A stretch of 64,000 nucleotides of DNA from positions 372,001 through 436,000 of the forward strand of contig NZ_FQWW01000005.1 in the NCBI RefSeq assembly GCF_900129795.1, in the 5' to 3' direction. A program made the translations under genes and the position numbers. The notes beneath the pieces were generated by a model that had not been told where the DNA came from, searched no databases, and worked only from the letters and a program-made list of their open reading frames with translations. Below are positions 9,260-19,279 of the stretch, in pieces. Each line of letters begins with the position of its first letter. Within the stretch, counting starts at the first letter, position 1. Origin of the DNA: Flavobacterium sp. CF108. GTDB taxonomy: Bacteria; Bacteroidota; Bacteroidia; Flavobacteriales; Flavobacteriaceae.

Positions 9260-10384
9260 TTACATACTATCTTCGTATGCTTTCTCTCTAATTACTTTTC
9301 TTTCGTAATAAGAATCCTCTGTTATAATATTATTTGAATATTCATAAATATCTCTATTAAAGGTTACAAAAGTCTTGAGAACACAAATAAATATTACAAT
9401 CAAATTCATATTATTGTTTCCTATTAATATTTTAAAATTACAGAGGATCATTAAGTAGGCCCAAAAAAACAGCAAAGAAAATCTATTAATTATAGTGTCC
9501 GATGTACTAAAATAAAGCAGTAAGAAACAATAGCAGAAAAAACCGTTAAAATATATTGGCTTAATAAGTTTGTTTCTAACAATTCGATTGTAATTCATTA
9601 AAACTAATACCAATATAAAAAGCTTCTCTAAAATTCCAAATCTTAATCCGTAGGTCTTATCAGAATCTGTAATTGTACTTGCTAAATATTGTAATCTTCC
9701 TCCTATGTGTTGTCCTATAAATGCTACAATACTATTAAAAAAATTAAACTGCAGAATGTAAACAATTATACCTAAAATTAAAATAATTATTAAATTACTT
9801 CTTTTAAAATATTGTCTATTTATTAAAAAGAGTAAGAAGAAAAATACTCCAGTAGTATGAAATAATACTGATAGTAAAATTATAATTGCCGCCTTAAACT
9901 TTCTATTTTTATTAATATAATCAATAGCTTGTATTGCAATAAGTATAGATGTTAAATTTCTTAATAAATCAATAATTAATAAAGGAAACAAACTTATCAA
10001 GATAATATATGATAAGGCTATTTGATTTGATTGTGTTTTTAAAAATCTATTCCAAAGTATGACTTGTATTAATGTAATAAAAAAAATAAAAAAATGATAA
10101 GTAAGACCTAAATCGTGGAAAAGTTTAGCAAAAAAAGAAAATCCTAATTCATAATCCTGAATTGTCCATGAATCTAATGTTGTTTCTGAATAATAATATT
10201 CATAATTGAACCAGTCACTTCCTACATAACCCCTAAAACCAAAAAAAATAAGAAAGATAAAAGCACTTATAAATCTTATTCTCTTATTATTGGTTGTATT
10301 ATTTTGTTTATTACTATTTTCGTTTATATATATAATGGCATATGTTAAAATCAAAATGAGGTATGGAAAACTAAAAAAATCCAT
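9260..10384 (-). CDS. EpsG-family membrane protein, probable polysaccharide polymerase (Wzy)
   Basis: 374 aa with about ten hydrophobic segments and a long periplasmic-type loop early on carrying FRGYVGSDWFNYEYYY, the hallmark of the EpsG family. EpsG proteins act as Wzy polymerases joining lipid-linked repeat units on the outer face of the inner membrane. It is the only polymerase candidate in the window, which supports a Wzx/Wzy route together with the flippase at 13962-15446. Confidence 0.82.
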   Translation of the reverse strand: MDFFSFPYLILILTYAIIYINENSNKQNNTTNNKRIRFISAFIFLIFFGFRGYVGSDWFNYEYYYSETTLDSWTIQDYELGFSFFAKLFHDLGLTYHFFIFFITLIQVILWNRFLKTQSNQIALSYIILISLFPLLIIDLLRNLTSILIAIQAIDYINKNRKFKAAIIILLSVLFHTTGVFFFLLFLINRQYFKRSNLIIILILGIIVYILQFNFFNSIVAFIGQHIGGRLQYLASTITDSDKTYGLRFGILEKLFILVLVLMNYNRIVRNKLIKPIYFNGFFCYCFLLLYFSTSDTIINRFSLLFFWAYLMILCNFKILIGNNNMNLIVIFICVLKTFVTFNRDIYEYSNNIITEDSYYERKVIREKAYEDSM

Positions 10385-10388
10385 AAAT

Positions 10389-11510
10389 CTAGCTTATTAA
10401 CTCTTCGAAAAGAGAAGTTATATCTAATGAATTATACAATTCAATAGAACCTTTGCTTATTTGATGATAACTTGAATCAATATTTAAAATTGCGGATGCC
10501 AAATTTTCTGGTGTAAAATTAGAAACTACTCTCCCTGCATTATACTTTTCAAATAATAATGAAAGTCCTGGAATATCATTAGAAAGCATAGGGACACCAA
10601 AACAAGAATATTCATAAACCTTATTAGGAGCACAATACAGAGTGTTTATTACATTTTCTATTGACCCTTGTGTTGGAAAATAACTTAAAAAACCAATATA
10701 AGCCTTTTTAGTTATCTCTAGATGCTTAGGTGCTGAAATAAAAGGCATAAAAATTACTCTTTCAGATTTGTATTTATCCATCAGTCTCTTTTTATTGATG
10801 TCATCCCCTCCCATTATGCAAACTATATATTCTTCAGGAAGATAATTAATTGATTGACATAATTCATCTAATCTTCTTTCAGGATAGTTAAAAATTCCTT
10901 GATATAAAATTACTTTTTTGTTACAAAAAAGAGTTTCAATTTCACCTTCAAGAATCTCTCTTAATTTTGAGGTGTCAAAATTTGGTTTATTAGGAATTAC
11001 TATTGGCAGTTTATCCAAGTTAAAATATGCTTTTGTTACATGAGCTCTATTATATTCACAACATACTACTTTCCAAGCTTTTTGCATTGTATTTGCATAG
11101 TCTAGAAAAGGACTCAAAATTTTATATCTTAGCCCTACTTTTAATTGTGGGGTTTCGAACAAATATAATATACTTTTAAATCTATAAATCAATTTATAAA
11201 GAAGCCAAATATTTTGATTCCCATATACCCACAAAACAGAATCACTTTTAAATTCTTTAGTAACAATTTCTTCAACTTTTTTCTTGTAAGAATATAATTT
11301 AAAAAATTTTATAATTTTATTTTCTTTGATATCATTTATAATTGTTTCAAAATAAATTACTCCTTTAGATTCTAAATCAGTGATTGTATTTTTATCGCTA
11401 CAATAACCTATAACTACAACTTTCTGACCTAAAGAAAGTAAAACCTTAATTGCAGTAATTATAGGCGGGTATTTTTGTATATCATGGTTGTATATTAAAA
11501 TATTACTCAT
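10389..11510 (-). CDS. GT-B glycosyltransferase, distant family
   Basis: 373 aa. The N-terminal half is divergent (NHDIQKYPPIITAIKVL). The C-terminal half has ILYQGIFNYPERRLDEL and APNKVYEYSCFGVPMLSND, as in GT4-like donor domains. The canonical EX7E motif is absent; Tyr-Glu in KVYEYS takes its place. It lies 4 bp upstream of the polymerase gene and directly abuts wecB. Substrate unknown. Confidence 0.8.
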   Translation of the reverse strand: MSNILIYNHDIQKYPPIITAIKVLLSLGQKVVVIGYCSDKNTITDLESKGVIYFETIINDIKENKIIKFFKLYSYKKKVEEIVTKEFKSDSVLWVYGNQNIWLLYKLIYRFKSILYLFETPQLKVGLRYKILSPFLDYANTMQKAWKVVCCEYNRAHVTKAYFNLDKLPIVIPNKPNFDTSKLREILEGEIETLFCNKKVILYQGIFNYPERRLDELCQSINYLPEEYIVCIMGGDDINKKRLMDKYKSERVIFMPFISAPKHLEITKKAYIGFLSYFPTQGSIENVINTLYCAPNKVYEYSCFGVPMLSNDIPGLSLLFEKYNAGRVVSNFTPENLASAILNIDSSYHQISKGSIELYNSLDITSLFEELIS

Positions 11511-12632
11511 TTATGATAAATTTGATATAAAACTAACAATTCTCTCGCATGCCTTTCCATCACCATAAGGGTTGTGAAGCACACTCATTTTTGTATATTT
11601 ATCAGCATCATGGAGCAATTTATTTGCTTCATTCACTATAAGTTCTTTATTCGTTCCAACTAGTATTACTGTTCCTGCAATTACAGCCTCAGGTCTTTCG
11701 GTTGATTCACGCATTACCAACACAGGTTTTCCAATGCTTGGTGCTTCTTCCTGAACTCCACCACTATCAGTAATAATTAAATACGATTTATCCATCAACC
11801 ACACAAAAGCAGGATAAGCCAAAGGCTCTATTAACTTAATATTATCAATTCCAGATAGTATTTCATAAACAGGTCCTTTCACATTAGGATTTAAGTGCAC
11901 TGGATATATTATCTCTACATCTTGATTAATTAAAGCTATTTCTCTTAAAGCTTCACAAATTCGAATAAAACCATTTCCATGATTTTCTCTACGGTGACCG
12001 GTAACAAGAATTGTTTTTACATCCTTTTTTACAATCTTCTTTAAGTTTTCAATTTCCAAATTATAGATATCTTCTACTCTTTTAGAACTATCAATCAACG
12101 CATCAATAACCGTATTACCTGTTACCAATATTGTTTCAGATCCTATATTTTCTTTTAAAAGATTTTCTTTAGAAGCTTCTGTTGGGGCAAAATGATAATC
12201 CGCAATTCTTCCTGTCAATTGTCTATTCATTTCTTCAGGAAAGGGTGTTCGTTTAAAATTTGTACGAAGACCTGCTTCAACATGACAAATTTTAGCTCCA
12301 GAATAAAATGATGCTAAACTAGCTGCCATTGTTGTCGTTGTATCACCATGCACATAAACATAATCTGGTTTAAAATCCTCCAAAACTTCTTTTAAGCCGA
12401 TTATAATATCTGCTGTTAGTGAATATAAATTTTGATTTGCCTTCATTAAATTCAGGTCGTATTCTGGCTGAATATTAAAAAAGTCCAAAACTTGATCTAG
12501 CATTTCCCGATGTTGAGCGGTAACACAAACTCTAGTTTCAAAAATATCTGAATGTTTTTTAAACTCTTGAACCAGAGGAGCCATTTTTATAGCCTCAGGC
12601 CTTGTCCCAAAAACAATTAAATTTTTTTTCAT
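11511..12632 (-). CDS. wecB: UDP-N-acetylglucosamine 2-epimerase (non-hydrolysing)
   Basis: Converts UDP-GlcNAc to UDP-ManNAc. 373 aa, typical length. [12 protein letters not shown] (9-20), [13 protein letters not shown] and [13 protein letters not shown] are the diagnostic WecB/MnaA motifs. If the dehydrogenase at 17959-19233 acts on its product, UDP-ManNAcA would be made; otherwise ManNAc itself enters the polymer. Confidence 0.95.
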   Translation of the reverse strand: MKKNLIVFGTRPEAIKMAPLVQEFKKHSDIFETRVCVTAQHREMLDQVLDFFNIQPEYDLNLMKANQNLYSLTADIIIGLKEVLEDFKPDYVYVHGDTTTTMAASLASFYSGAKICHVEAGLRTNFKRTPFPEEMNRQLTGRIADYHFAPTEASKENLLKENIGSETILVTGNTVIDALIDSSKRVEDIYNLEIENLKKIVKKDVKTILVTGHRRENHGNGFIRICEALREIALINQDVEIIYPVHLNPNVKGPVYEILSGIDNIKLIEPLAYPAFVWLMDKSYLIITDSGGVQEEAPSIGKPVLVMRESTERPEAVIAGTVILVGTNKELIVNEANKLLHDADKYTKMSVLHNPYGDGKACERIVSFISNLS

Positions 12633-12697
12633 TATAATATTTACAACTATTTAAATTACTTTATATTATCTTATTCTTTAGAAAATTCTAAACACGA

Positions 12698-13933
12698 TTA
12701 TATCTTAAAAAACTTAACTACTCGACGAACTTGGCGATAAAAATGAATTGCCCATTCATAATTTTTAAGTTCTTTTTCTATCATTGTCTCATTTTTTTTA
12801 CAAACTTCTATAATCTTATCATATTCACTTTTCCATAAGGTCATTATAGCGTTATAATCGTAATTTTCATTAAACATTTTAATAGCTGCATTACCAGCAC
12901 TAATACGACGTGAATCTGATTCTATTACACTTTGTATCGCGAACTGAAAGCTTACTGGAGATCTGTCGTTTGGAGAATTAATGACTATTATCTCTTTATC
13001 TAAGTTATTTTCGCCCCAAAAACCCCAAGCAGTTTTATTTGTCTCAGGAGTAAACCCCGCTATTATTGAGGGTTTTGCACATGAAGCTGCTAATAAAAGC
13101 GTAGTTCCCATTCCTACAAACATTGTACATTCCTGATACAATGTCTCTAAATCTTTACCAACTACCGTTCCTTTTAATTGAATAATTTCCTGATCTATTT
13201 CTCCGTTTATATTAAGCGCTAATTGATTTAATTCATTGAATAAATTACCATCTCCAACAATAACTAATTTGTATTCCTTAAAACTTTCATTTTTTCTATG
13301 CAATTCATAGAAATCCTGAATTAAATATTTTACATAGTCTTTATCTTCAGATAATCTGCTGACAGATAAAATATATTTTTGAATAGAAACAGAATTATCG
13401 ACCGGAATTGCTTTAACAGGAATAGGTATTATATTGGGATTTAATTTTAATTTCGTAGCTCCTTCAATATATTCATTCATTTGTGGAGTTAGTGAATAAA
13501 ATAGCCCAAACTTATCCATTTTCTTAGTAATAATTTTCAATAAAGGATTACGTCTATACGAAAGTTCTGATAATATATTTACACAAAAAGGAATTTTAGT
13601 TTCTTTATACACCGAAGCCACATGAACAATTGGGTATGAATTATGAGCTTCAATAACATCTATTCTATTATTTAATAAAATTGTCTTTAGATTTTGTTTA
13701 AAGCTGTCGTATTGAGCATTTGTAAATACTAAAGGAGGTAAACTTATTCCTTCCAATTTTACATGAACTGTACCCTGAGGTAAATTCGAGACATTTTCAC
13801 CACCTTCTGAAATAACTATTACATTAAAATCATTAGTTATTAACCATTCACATTTATTAATTATATAGGTTTCTGCACCTCCAATAATCATTAACGGAGT
13901 TATGAAACCAATTGTCATTTTCTCATTATTCAT
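12698..13933 (-). CDS. GT4-like glycosyltransferase
   Basis: 411 aa. PLMIIGGAETYIINKCEWL gives the N-terminal loop, EAHNSYPIVHVASVY the acceptor region, ILSVSRLSEDKDY and KLVIVGDGNLFNELN the donor domain. The C-terminal donor pocket reads GMGTTLLLAASCAKPSI, so the usual EX7E acid residues are missing and the mechanism may differ. A basic C-terminal tail (RQVRRVVKFFKI) may contact membrane. It lies 28 bp after the flippase gene. Confidence 0.82.
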   Translation of the reverse strand: MNNEKMTIGFITPLMIIGGAETYIINKCEWLITNDFNVIVISEGGENVSNLPQGTVHVKLEGISLPPLVFTNAQYDSFKQNLKTILLNNRIDVIEAHNSYPIVHVASVYKETKIPFCVNILSELSYRRNPLLKIITKKMDKFGLFYSLTPQMNEYIEGATKLKLNPNIIPIPVKAIPVDNSVSIQKYILSVSRLSEDKDYVKYLIQDFYELHRKNESFKEYKLVIVGDGNLFNELNQLALNINGEIDQEIIQLKGTVVGKDLETLYQECTMFVGMGTTLLLAASCAKPSIIAGFTPETNKTAWGFWGENNLDKEIIVINSPNDRSPVSFQFAIQSVIESDSRRISAGNAAIKMFNENYDYNAIMTLWKSEYDKIIEVCKKNETMIEKELKNYEWAIHFYRQVRRVVKFFKI

Positions 13934-13961
13934 TTAACTACTAATCAATCGATTTATAAAA

Positions 13962-15446
13962 TTAAAACTTCTTCTTAAATTTATTACTAATTATACCTTT
14001 TATATCTAATTTCTTATCTAATTCATTTAACGAAAAACAACTAGATACTAGAATAATTAATAAACCTACGGAGTAAGCCACATAAATATTACAAAAGTAA
14101 ACTGCTATAAAAGAGAATAATGCTAATGTAAATTGAATTGAAAAAATTTTAATAATTTCTTTATTAAAATCAAATTCGTAAAATATCTTACAAATAAAAA
14201 AAACTTGTATGAAATATAAAAAATAGCTAATCAAAAAAGAAATCCCAAGACCTGTTAGCCCGTAATAGTAATAACCCAACATATTCAAAATCAACATATA
14301 TGTATTTACTATTACTTCATTCCAAAAGTAAACTTTTGATGCTCCTTTTGCCAAAAATAAAAATGCAATTGTCCAACTTAATGCCTTAAAGAAAACACCA
14401 AGGGTTGCCCAATGCACCATTGGAATAACTTCAATAAAATCATTTGAATATAACAATATAATTCCCCAATGAATGAACACCAAAAAAACTACTAATATTG
14501 GTGACAAAATAAGTATTGCAATTTCTGCTTGCTCATTTATTGTTTTCTTTGTTTTAATGTTATCGTCAGAAACACTTGCTAATCGAGGATAATAATCAGA
14601 TGCCATAGCGGTAAAGACCATTCCAACATAAGTATTAATAATAGCAAATCCAGCTGTATATAACCCAACATCTTTTATTCCTCCAATTTTATTAATATAT
14701 ATACGAACTATATATCCTACTATTAATAAGATAATTGAGCTAAAACTTATCAAAAACCCCATTCTTAGCATGTCCATTCCTTCACTTTTAAAATCAGAGC
14801 TATTTACTGAAATACTTGGGATAGCAATTTTCTTAACATAATAAGACGAAATTACCACGATACTAATTGAACTTAATATCATTGCCGGAACAATTCCATC
14901 TTCTTTCCAATAATAATACATAGGTATTGATATGATCAATCCTAACAATGCCCCTAATGCACTAGCCTTTGCCATATACTGTATTTTCCGCATTCCCTGC
15001 AGAATCACATTTTGTCCGGTACTAACCTGTGTAAAAAGTAATGTTATAGATAATAATACAAAAGCAAATGTATATTTTTTATTCCCGAACGAAATTTCAC
15101 TTAAAAATGGAGACAATATTAAAGCAACAACAAAGCCAAATAAACCTGTTATCCATACTAGTTTACGAAAAACTGTTGCTGTTTTTGCAAGTTTCTCTTG
15201 ATCATTGGTCTCTGAAGCTTTGGAAATATTCTTAACAGCAGAAGTTCCTAATCCTAAATTGGTTATCTGCCCTAGTAATCCTATTGTAGACGTAAAAATG
15301 GAAACGATTCCCATACCGGCAGGACCTAATAGTACTGCTACAATTTTACTTCTTAAAACAGATATAATGATATTAAATACTTGTACACTTCCTAAAATTG
15401 AGGTTGCTTTAAATATCTGTTGATAAGAAGAATGCTTTTCTTTCAA
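13962..15446 (-). CDS. wzx: Polysaccharide flippase (Wzx, MATE/PST superfamily)
   Basis: 494 aa with about 12-14 membrane segments and the N-terminal SVQVFNIIISVLRSKIVAVL / GPAGMGIVSIFTS signature of COG2244 O-antigen translocases. It moves undecaprenyl-linked repeat units across the inner membrane. It is placed between the aminotransferase (2-bp gap) and the glycosyltransferases. Only one flippase is visible. Confidence 0.92.
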   Translation of the reverse strand: MKEKHSSYQQIFKATSILGSVQVFNIIISVLRSKIVAVLLGPAGMGIVSIFTSTIGLLGQITNLGLGTSAVKNISKASETNDQEKLAKTATVFRKLVWITGLFGFVVALILSPFLSEISFGNKKYTFAFVLLSITLLFTQVSTGQNVILQGMRKIQYMAKASALGALLGLIISIPMYYYWKEDGIVPAMILSSISIVVISSYYVKKIAIPSISVNSSDFKSEGMDMLRMGFLISFSSIILLIVGYIVRIYINKIGGIKDVGLYTAGFAIINTYVGMVFTAMASDYYPRLASVSDDNIKTKKTINEQAEIAILILSPILVVFLVFIHWGIILLYSNDFIEVIPMVHWATLGVFFKALSWTIAFLFLAKGASKVYFWNEVIVNTYMLILNMLGYYYYGLTGLGISFLISYFLYFIQVFFICKIFYEFDFNKEIIKIFSIQFTLALFSFIAVYFCNIYVAYSVGLLIILVSSCFSLNELDKKLDIKGIISNKFKKKF

Positions 15447-15448
15447 AT

Positions 15449-16552
15449 CTAAATAAATTTATTAATGATCTCAATAACTTTAGAAACTTCATCTACAGTC
15501 ATTACAGGGCTAATTGGCAAACTAAGGACTTCTTCATGAATAACTTCAGTAATTGGCAAACTTAAATGATTCAAGTCTTTATAAGCCTCTTGTTTATGAG
15601 GAGGAATAGGGTAATGAATTAAAGTTTGTATTTCATTTTCTTGCAAATAGGATTGCAAGGCATCTCTTTCTTTTGTTCTTATTACAAAAATATGCCATAC
15701 ATGTTCTTTTTTATCAACAGGCTCTATTGGAAGAATTACTTTATTATTTTTAATTTCTTTCAAATATCGGCTCGCAATCTCTCTACGAATTTGGTTTTCG
15801 TTATCTATATATTTTAATTTTACATCCAGTACTGCAGCATGAATTTCATCTAATCTGCTATTTAATCCTTGATATATATTCACGTATTTTAAATTTGACC
15901 CATAATTTGCAATTGCTCTAATTGCTTTGGCTAAGTCATCATCTTTGCAGGTAACTGCACCGGCATCTCCTAAAGCTCCAAGATTTTTCCCAGGATAAAA
16001 ACTAAACCCCGCTGCATCACCTAAATTCCCAGCTTTAATTTTATTCCATGAAGCCCCTATAGCTTGTGCATTATCTTCTACAATTTTTAAATTATTATTT
16101 TTTGCGATTTCTTTTAACTCTTCAGAGAAAACAATTTGTCCGTATAGATGTACAATCAAAATCGCTTTAGTTTTAGAAGTAATCTTAGATTCTATTTTTG
16201 AAATATCAATATTATAATTATCTAAGTCTGGTTCAACTAATACTGGAACTAAACCATTATCTGATAAGGCCAACAAGGAAGCTATATATGTATTAGCAGG
16301 AACTAAGACCTCATCTCCTTTTTTCATCAACCCAAGCTCCAAATATGCTCTAAAAATTAATCTTAAAGCATCCAACCCATTTGCTACCCCTATAGCATGA
16401 TTTGAACCAATATAATTTTTAAGATTTTCTTCAAAATTTTTAACTTCTGTTCCTAATAGATACCATCCACTGCGAAAAGTATTAATTAATCTTTCTTCAA
16501 TTTCTTGTTGATGTGTAAGATTTATTTTTTGTAAATCTAAAAATTTAATCAT
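15449..16552 (-). CDS. fdtB: dTDP-3-amino-3,6-dideoxyhexose transaminase, FdtB/QdtB-like
   Basis: 367-aa DegT/DnrJ aminotransferase. The PLP lysine is K189 in [12 protein letters not shown], a signature shared with FdtB/QdtB and DesV-type 3-aminotransferases. It aminates the 3-keto sugar made by the FdtA-like isomerase two genes upstream. The block cupin-cupin-acyltransferase-aminotransferase matches the known dTDP-Fuc3NAc/Qui3NAc arrangement. The galacto or gluco outcome is set by the isomerase and cannot be read here. Confidence 0.87.
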   Translation of the reverse strand: MIKFLDLQKINLTHQQEIEERLINTFRSGWYLLGTEVKNFEENLKNYIGSNHAIGVANGLDALRLIFRAYLELGLMKKGDEVLVPANTYIASLLALSDNGLVPVLVEPDLDNYNIDISKIESKITSKTKAILIVHLYGQIVFSEELKEIAKNNNLKIVEDNAQAIGASWNKIKAGNLGDAAGFSFYPGKNLGALGDAGAVTCKDDDLAKAIRAIANYGSNLKYVNIYQGLNSRLDEIHAAVLDVKLKYIDNENQIRREIASRYLKEIKNNKVILPIEPVDKKEHVWHIFVIRTKERDALQSYLQENEIQTLIHYPIPPHKQEAYKDLNHLSLPITEVIHEEVLSLPISPVMTVDEVSKVIEIINKFI

Positions 16553-16572
16553 AATATTTTATTTTAAGTCTC

Positions 16573-17136
16573 TTAAATAAGGTTTTCTTTTAGAGATAAT
16601 TTATCTTCAAAAAAAACATAAACATTTCCATCCGCATCTCTTAAGTTTAAATCTAAAATGATACCTTTTTCTGTTATATATCCCCTATGTTTTGCTGGAT
16701 TACCATAAAAAAGATGATATGGTAATACTGATTTTGTTACTACACTACCCGCACCAATCATTGCATACGAACCTATATTATTCCCTGCCACTATTGTAGC
16801 ATTTGCTCCAATTGAAGCTCCTTTTTCAATTATTGTTTTAGAAAACTCTATTGGATATGATTTAGACCTGGGTATCAGGTCATTAGTAAACGTTACATTT
16901 GGACCTACAAAAACATTATCTTCAATATAAACTCCATCCCAAATTTGCACACCTGACTTGATTGTAACATTATCTCCAATTTTAACGTCATTTTCGATAA
17001 AGACATTACAATTAATATTGCAGTTTTTTCCAATTGAAGCACTACCTAAGATTACGCAAAACTGCCAGACCGTAGTATCGTCTCCAATATCCCTTGTTTG
17101 AACATCTGCTAATGGATGAACTTTATACATTTCCAA
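16573..17136 (-). CDS. Hexapeptide-repeat acyltransferase, FdtC/QdtC-like
   Basis: 187 aa, nearly all left-handed beta-helix repeats ([20 protein letters not shown] and similar), with NDLIPRS and [20 protein letters not shown], typical of WbpD/FdtC 3-N-acetyltransferases. It probably N-acylates the 3-amino group of the dTDP-sugar. It overlaps the FdtA-like gene by 14 bases. The acyl donor could differ from acetyl-CoA. Confidence 0.85.
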   Translation of the reverse strand: MEMYKVHPLADVQTRDIGDDTTVWQFCVILGSASIGKNCNINCNVFIENDVKIGDNVTIKSGVQIWDGVYIEDNVFVGPNVTFTNDLIPRSKSYPIEFSKTIIEKGASIGANATIVAGNNIGSYAMIGAGSVVTKSVLPYHLFYGNPAKHRGYITEKGIILDLNLRDADGNVYVFFEDKLSLKENLI

Positions 17137-17545
17137 TATATTTTAAATAATCGTCATACTCTCTTAGATAATCATCTTCACTATATTCATGAGAAGCAAG
17201 CACCAGGCATATAGACCCGCTAGAGAAATTGATTTCAGAAGCCCAAATACCTGGTGGTATATGTAAACCTAAATCAGGTCTGTTTAATAAAACTTGTCTT
17301 TTTGTTGCACCATCATCTAACAAAACCTCAAAACTCCCACTGGCAGCAACTAAAAATTGGTGGCATTCTTTATGTGCATGTGCCCCCCTAGATTCTCCTC
17401 CAGGTATATCGTATAGATAAAAAATTCGTTTTATATCAAAAGGTATCTCCAGACTATTATTTATCGAAGTAATATGCCCGCTACGATCTCCTATTTGTTT
17501 TAAATGCAAAAGATCACATTCAAAAACACTTATTTGTTTTATCAT
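17123..17545 (-). CDS. fdtA: dTDP-4-keto-6-deoxyglucose 3,4-ketoisomerase, FdtA-like
   Basis: 140-aa WxcM/FdtA cupin. [15 protein letters not shown] carries both expected histidines (H56, H58), followed by [29 protein letters not shown] and [18 protein letters not shown]. It converts the 4-keto sugar from RmlB to the 3-keto isomer. A homologous cupin gene lies directly upstream with a 4-base overlap, an unusual tandem pair. Confidence 0.88.
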   Translation of the reverse strand: MIKQISVFECDLLHLKQIGDRSGHITSINNSLEIPFDIKRIFYLYDIPGGESRGAHAHKECHQFLVAASGSFEVLLDDGATKRQVLLNRPDLGLHIPPGIWASEINFSSGSICLVLASHEYSEDDYLREYDDYLKYIGNV

Positions 17546-17940
17546 TTAAATAGATTTTTAAAATCTTCAAAATCTCTTATATAATCCTCCTTAAAATACT
17601 TTTTACTAGAAATATGCAAAGCAAGGGCATTTGTAGAAAAATTCTCAATATGTCTCCATGTTTTTGCTGGCAAGTAAAGCCCATAATAACTTCTGTTTAA
17701 GGAAAATTTTTCTGTAGTGCAGTCTTCCTTTGTAATTATAACATCAAAACTTCCGCTTAGTGCAATTAAAATTTCTTCTTGCTGATGATATGCATGCCCC
17801 CCTCTTATTTCGCCTCCCGGAACATCATAGGTCCAGAAAGTCCTTTGAATTTCAAAAGGAATTTGACTAGAATACTGCATAAATGTAAGATTACCTCTAG
17901 GATCTTGAATTTTAGGAAAATCAATAATTTCTGGCTTCAT
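17542..17940 (-). CDS. FdtA-like cupin paralogue with altered HxH motif
   Basis: 132 aa, same fold and length as its neighbour: IPFEIQRTFWTYDVPGGE, SGSFDVIITKED, LNRSYYGLYLPAKTWRHIEN, and the C-terminal KEDYIRDFEDF. The active-site segment reads RGGHAYHQQ: the first histidine (H49) is kept, while the second position of HxH is tyrosine (Y51), with a histidine one residue later. It may be a ketoisomerase of different stereochemistry, a heterodimer partner, or inactive. It is first in the amino-sugar block, 18 bp after the dehydrogenase gene. Confidence 0.82.
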   Translation of the reverse strand: MKPEIIDFPKIQDPRGNLTFMQYSSQIPFEIQRTFWTYDVPGGEIRGGHAYHQQEEILIALSGSFDVIITKEDCTTEKFSLNRSYYGLYLPAKTWRHIENFSTNALALHISSKKYFKEDYIRDFEDFKNLFK

Positions 17941-17958
17941 TAATTCTTCTTTAAATAT

Positions 17959-19233
17959 TTACAATTTAGCATCTACATGAGATTTTAAAAAATTCTTCAC
18001 ATCATAAATAACACTTAATTCTTTTTGAAAATTAGATAAATCTAAATTTAGAAATTCATTGTGTGCTACCCCCAAAACTATTGCATCAAATTTTTGATTT
18101 GGTATATCAGAATAGACATCTAAATCATATTCATGTTTAACTTCTAAAGGATTTGCTAAAGGATCATATATAACTACTTCAATACCATATTCACCTAAAA
18201 CCCTTATCACATCAACAATTTTAGTATTACGTATATCGGGACAATTTTCCTTAAATGTTAGTCCCAGCATTAATAGATTTGTACCTTTAATAGCTATCCC
18301 TTTTTTAATCATTAACTTGATTATTTGAGAAGCAATATATTCTCCCATACTATCATTTAATCTTCGTCCTGCTAAAATAATTTCTGGATGATACCCAAAT
18401 TCCTGTGCACGCTGTGCCAAATAATAAGGGTCTACACCAATACAATGTCCCCCAACTAGACCAGGTTTAAAATGTAAAAAATTCCATTTTGTTGCAGCCG
18501 CCTCCAATACATCATTTGTATTGATGTTCATTAAGTTAAATATTTTTGCTAATTCATTTACAAAGGCAATATTGATATCTCTTTGTGAATTCTCAATAAC
18601 TTTAGCCGCTTCGGCAACTTTAATAGTCGGCGCTAGATGTGTCCCCGCTGTAATTACACTTTTATACAAGTTATCCACTACAATTCCTATTTCGGGAGTA
18701 GAACCTGCTGTAACTTTTAAGATTTTTTCAACAGTGTGTTCTTTATCTCCTGGATTGATTCTTTCTGGTGAATAACCCGCAAAAAAATCTTCATTGAAAA
18801 TTAGCCCTGAAATTCTCTCCAATACGGGAACACATTCTTCTTCTGTAACACCAGGATAAACCGTAGATTCATAGATAACAATATCTCCTTTTTTTAAAAC
18901 TTTACCCACCGTTTCACTTGCTTTATAAAGTGGTGTCAGGTCTGGTCTGTTATTTCTATCAACTGGAGTAGGTACAGTTACAATGAATATATTACATTCT
19001 TTTAAATTTTCTAAATCATAAGTACAATAAAGACCCGATTCACTATTAGGATTGTCTACTAAAACAGCTTTCAAAACTTCATCAGACACTTCAAGTGTAG
19101 AATCATGACCTGCATTTAGTATGTCAACTCTTTTCTTATTAACATCAAATCCAATTACTTGATATTTCGTAGCAAATAATCTTGCTAATGGTAAGCCTAC
19201 ATAACCTAAACCAATAATGGCAATTTTTTTCAT
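17959..19233 (-). CDS. UDP-N-acetylhexosamine 6-dehydrogenase (TviB/WbpA/WecC family)
   Basis: 424-aa nucleotide-sugar dehydrogenase: Rossmann motif GLGYVGLPLA (8-17), VPTPVD, YESTVYPGVTEE, and the catalytic cysteine C264 in GGHCIGVDPYY. It oxidises C6 of a UDP-HexNAc to the uronic acid with two NAD+. The 4-epimerase lies directly upstream (TviC/WbpP-like), which points to UDP-GalNAc as substrate; wecB in the locus makes UDP-ManNAc a second option. A decayed paralogue lies at 25888-26210. Confidence 0.9.
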   Translation of the reverse strand: MKKIAIIGLGYVGLPLARLFATKYQVIGFDVNKKRVDILNAGHDSTLEVSDEVLKAVLVDNPNSESGLYCTYDLENLKECNIFIVTVPTPVDRNNRPDLTPLYKASETVGKVLKKGDIVIYESTVYPGVTEEECVPVLERISGLIFNEDFFAGYSPERINPGDKEHTVEKILKVTAGSTPEIGIVVDNLYKSVITAGTHLAPTIKVAEAAKVIENSQRDINIAFVNELAKIFNLMNINTNDVLEAAATKWNFLHFKPGLVGGHCIGVDPYYLAQRAQEFGYHPEIILAGRRLNDSMGEYIASQIIKLMIKKGIAIKGTNLLMLGLTFKENCPDIRNTKIVDVIRVLGEYGIEVVIYDPLANPLEVKHEYDLDVYSDIPNQKFDAIVLGVAHNEFLNLDLSNFQKELSVIYDVKNFLKSHVDAKL

Positions 19234-19279
19234 ATTTGTAATTATTCTTTTAAATTAGTAAATGAAACTATTTTTACTA

